A stretch of 7,167 nucleotides of DNA from Kiritimatiellia bacterium (GTDB taxonomy: Bacteria; Verrucomicrobiota; Kiritimatiellia; RFP12; UBA3636). The translations under genes were made by a program, and so were the position numbers. Each line of letters opens with the position of its first letter. Position 1 is the first letter of the stretch. The stretch lies in assembly GCA_017413145.1 (NCBI GenBank), contig JAFPUX010000436.1, positions 1 through 7,167 on the forward strand, in the 5' to 3' direction. This document shows positions 5,890-7,167 of the stretch, in pieces. The notes beneath the pieces were generated by a model, which was not told the DNA's origin, made no database searches, and was given only the letters and a program-made list of their open reading frames with translations.

Positions 5890-6528
5890 ATGAAACGATT
5901 CCTCCGATTCGGCGCGTTCGCGCTTTGCGCGGCCCTGCTCTCCACGCTACCTGCCGGTTGCGGCGACGACGGCGGCGGCGGAAACGACGACGTCGGCGAC
6001 AACGACAAGAACCTCGTCGCCTGCGTCGGCGACTCGATCACCCAGGGCTACGCCTGCATCGGCCCGTCGTATCCGTCCCGCCTGGCCGTCTACTCCGGCA
6101 AGCAGGTCAAGAACTACGGCGTCGGCGGCACGACGAGCGCCTACGGCGCATCCATCATCGGAAGCGTCCTCTCCCGCAAGCCCGGCTACGTCTGCGTCCT
6201 CTTCGGCGCCAACGACTGCATCGCGGGAGCCAGCCCCGCGTCGACCGTCGGGAACCTCCGCCGGATCGTCCAGGCCTGCAAGGCCAACAAGTCGAAGGTG
6301 ATCGTCGGAACGCCCACGCCCATGATCGGTCCGCACCGCGGGTACAACAGCCACGTGAACGCCCTCGTCCCCGCCATCAAGGCGATGTGCAAGGAGGAGG
6401 GCGTCCCGTGCGTCGACCTCAATTCCGCGTTCGGCGACGGGACGAAATACCTCAATCCCGACGACGGTCTCCACATGAACGACGCGGGCAGCGACCTCAT
6501 CGCGAAGAAGTTCAACTCGAAGATCTAG
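5890..6528 (+). CDS. Exported SGNH/GDSL-type hydrolase, putative lipoprotein
   Basis: This 212-residue serine esterase/lipase-fold protein is exported by an N-terminal signal: a basic start (KRFLR), a hydrophobic core (about 7-20), then LPAGC with C24 the probable lipidated cysteine. The lipobox is atypical, with Pro at -3. A Gly/Asp/Asn linker (25-41) follows, a common spacer in lipoproteins. SGNH blocks: GDSIT (47-51; nucleophile S49), NYGVGG (75-80; oxyanion Gly), GAND (106-109; N108) and DGLHMN (192-197; D192 and H195), so the catalytic set is complete. Substrate is unknown: family members act on lipids, acetylated sugars or peptidoglycan acetyl groups. The ATG at 5890 follows the A-rich leader GACGACACAAA and lacks a Shine-Dalgarno; its position at the start of the signal peptide supports it. 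It may be co-transcribed with the phosphoesterase and dinB, lying 27 and 7 bases from them. Confidence 0.9.
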   Translation: MKRFLRFGAFALCAALLSTLPAGCGDDGGGGNDDVGDNDKNLVACVGDSITQGYACIGPSYPSRLAVYSGKQVKNYGVGGTTSAYGASIIGSVLSRKPGYVCVLFGANDCIAGASPASTVGNLRRIVQACKANKSKVIVGTPTPMIGPHRGYNSHVNALVPAIKAMCKEEGVPCVDLNSAFGDGTKYLNPDDGLHMNDAGSDLIAKKFNSKI

Positions 6529-6535
6529 GCCGGGC

Positions 6536-7167
6536 GTGGCGCGCCGCTCGATCCTCCACGTGGACATGGACGCGTTCTTCGCGTCCGTCGAGCAGCGCGA
6601 CCGCCCGGAACTCCGCGGCCGGCCCGTGATCGTCGGGGCCGGCCCGCACGAACGCGGCGTCGTCTCGACTTGTTCGTACGAGGCGCGCCGCTTCGGCGTC
6701 CATTCGGCCATGCCCTCGCGCGAGGCGTTCCGCCTCTGCCCGCAGGGCGTCTTCCTTCCGCCGGACGGGGCCCGCTACATGGCGGCCTCGGCGAAGGTCT
6801 TCGGGATCTTCGACCGCTACACGCCGCTCGTGCAGGGGCTCTCGTGCGACGAGGCGTTCCTGGACGTGTCCGGGGCGGAGAAGCTTTTCGGCGACGCCGT
6901 CTCGATCGCCCGCCGCATCCGCGCCGACATCGCCGGCGAGCTGCACCTCACCGCCTCGGTCGGCGTCGCGACCAACAAGTTCCTCGCCAAGGTCGCGTCG
7001 GACCTGAACAAGCCGGACGGTCTCACGGTCGTTCCGGAGGACGCGGAGGGCATCCGCGCGTTCCTCGCGCCGCTGCCCGTCGGCCGCATCTTCGGCGTCG
7101 GCCGTGTCACGGGCGAAGCCCTCGCCGCGGCCGGCATCCGCACGATCGGCGACCTGCAGCGCGCGGA
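6536..7167 (+). CDS. dinB: DNA polymerase IV (Y-family), 5' part, runs off the right edge
   Basis: Low-fidelity translesion DNA polymerase acting on damaged template in the cytoplasm. The first 210 residues are visible. They show HVDMDAFFASVEQRD (8-22; D10 catalytic, F15 the expected steric gate against ribonucleotides), VVSTCSYEARRFGVHSAMPS (42-61; the YEAR fingers motif), LSCDEAFLDVSG (102-113; catalytic D105 and E106), SVGVATNKFLAKVASDLNKP (141-160), and a helix-hairpin-helix start, FGVGRVTGEALAAAG (186-200). The usual S(I/L)DE reads SCDE here. The start is GTG at 6536, seven bases after the SGNH stop; the first in-frame ATG (6566) would cut off the catalytic D10, so it cannot be the start. 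The little-finger domain, about 130-190 residues, lies outside the window. No LexA-like operator was recognised in the short gap before it. Confidence 0.95.
   Translation, partial: MARRSILHVDMDAFFASVEQRDRPELRGRPVIVGAGPHERGVVSTCSYEARRFGVHSAMPSREAFRLCPQGVFLPPDGARYMAASAKVFGIFDRYTPLVQGLSCDEAFLDVSGAEKLFGDAVSIARRIRADIAGELHLTASVGVATNKFLAKVASDLNKPDGLTVVPEDAEGIRAFLAPLPVGRIFGVGRVTGEALAAAGIRTIGDLQRA

Noticed and set aside
6566..6568. ATG at 6566 as start of dinB
   Set aside because: It would remove the first catalytic Asp and the N-terminal strand; GTG at 6536 restores the full family N-terminus.
5271..6629. A 452-codon + strand frame crossing the phosphoesterase and SGNH genes
   Set aside because: It is a shifted reading of both genes, extremely Arg-rich and without motifs; the frames with complete catalytic motifs are the real ones.

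Overview
This is a GC-rich, densely packed, single-strand stretch of bacterial chromosome. All seven complete or partial genes read on the + strand, and no gap exceeds about 105 bases. The likely source is a Gram-negative-type bacterium: there is a signal-peptide lipoprotein candidate, a YajC/SecDF export module and a bacterial MEP-pathway gene. SecD and SecF are fused into one chain. The small intergenic gaps carry runs of degenerate 7- and 8-base repeats. I associate this combination with uncultivated PVC-group genomes (Verrucomicrobiota, Kiritimatiellota, Lentisphaerota). That placement is recollection plus inference, not something the window proves.

Layout. Positions 3-152 hold the last 49 codons of an upstream gene, possibly an aminotransferase. 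Its stop overlaps (ATGA) the start of a membrane-anchored or secreted NodB-type polysaccharide deacetylase (149-1159). A good sigma70-like promoter (TTGCAA, 17 bases, TAGAAT; 1163-1191) then opens a Sec-export pair: yajC (1234-1629) and the fused secDF (1734-4343). The two are separated by a compound tandem repeat (1628-1706). After secDF comes a perfect 32-base palindrome (4351-4382) and a second small 7-base repeat. Next are ispD (4415-5101, with the one clear Shine-Dalgarno of the window), a calcineurin-like metallophosphoesterase (5128-5862), an SGNH/GDSL-type putative lipoprotein hydrolase (5890-6528), and the first 210 codons of dinB (DNA polymerase IV, GTG start at 6536), which runs off the right edge.

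How the genes relate. YajC and SecDF are partners of the SecYEG translocon: SecDF uses the proton-motive force to pull translocated proteins through the membrane. The deacetylase and the SGNH protein are exported envelope proteins and so clients of this pathway, but nothing here ties them to it functionally. IspD (isoprenoid precursors), the phosphoesterase and DinB (translesion synthesis) look like ordinary co-directional housekeeping neighbours with gaps of 7 to 27 bases.

I found no convincing new multi-gene system. The most noteworthy signals are intergenic: the period-7 and period-8 repeats, and the palindrome without a T-tract. Secondary points are an unassigned C-terminal region on the deacetylase and several starts with A-rich leaders in place of a Shine-Dalgarno.
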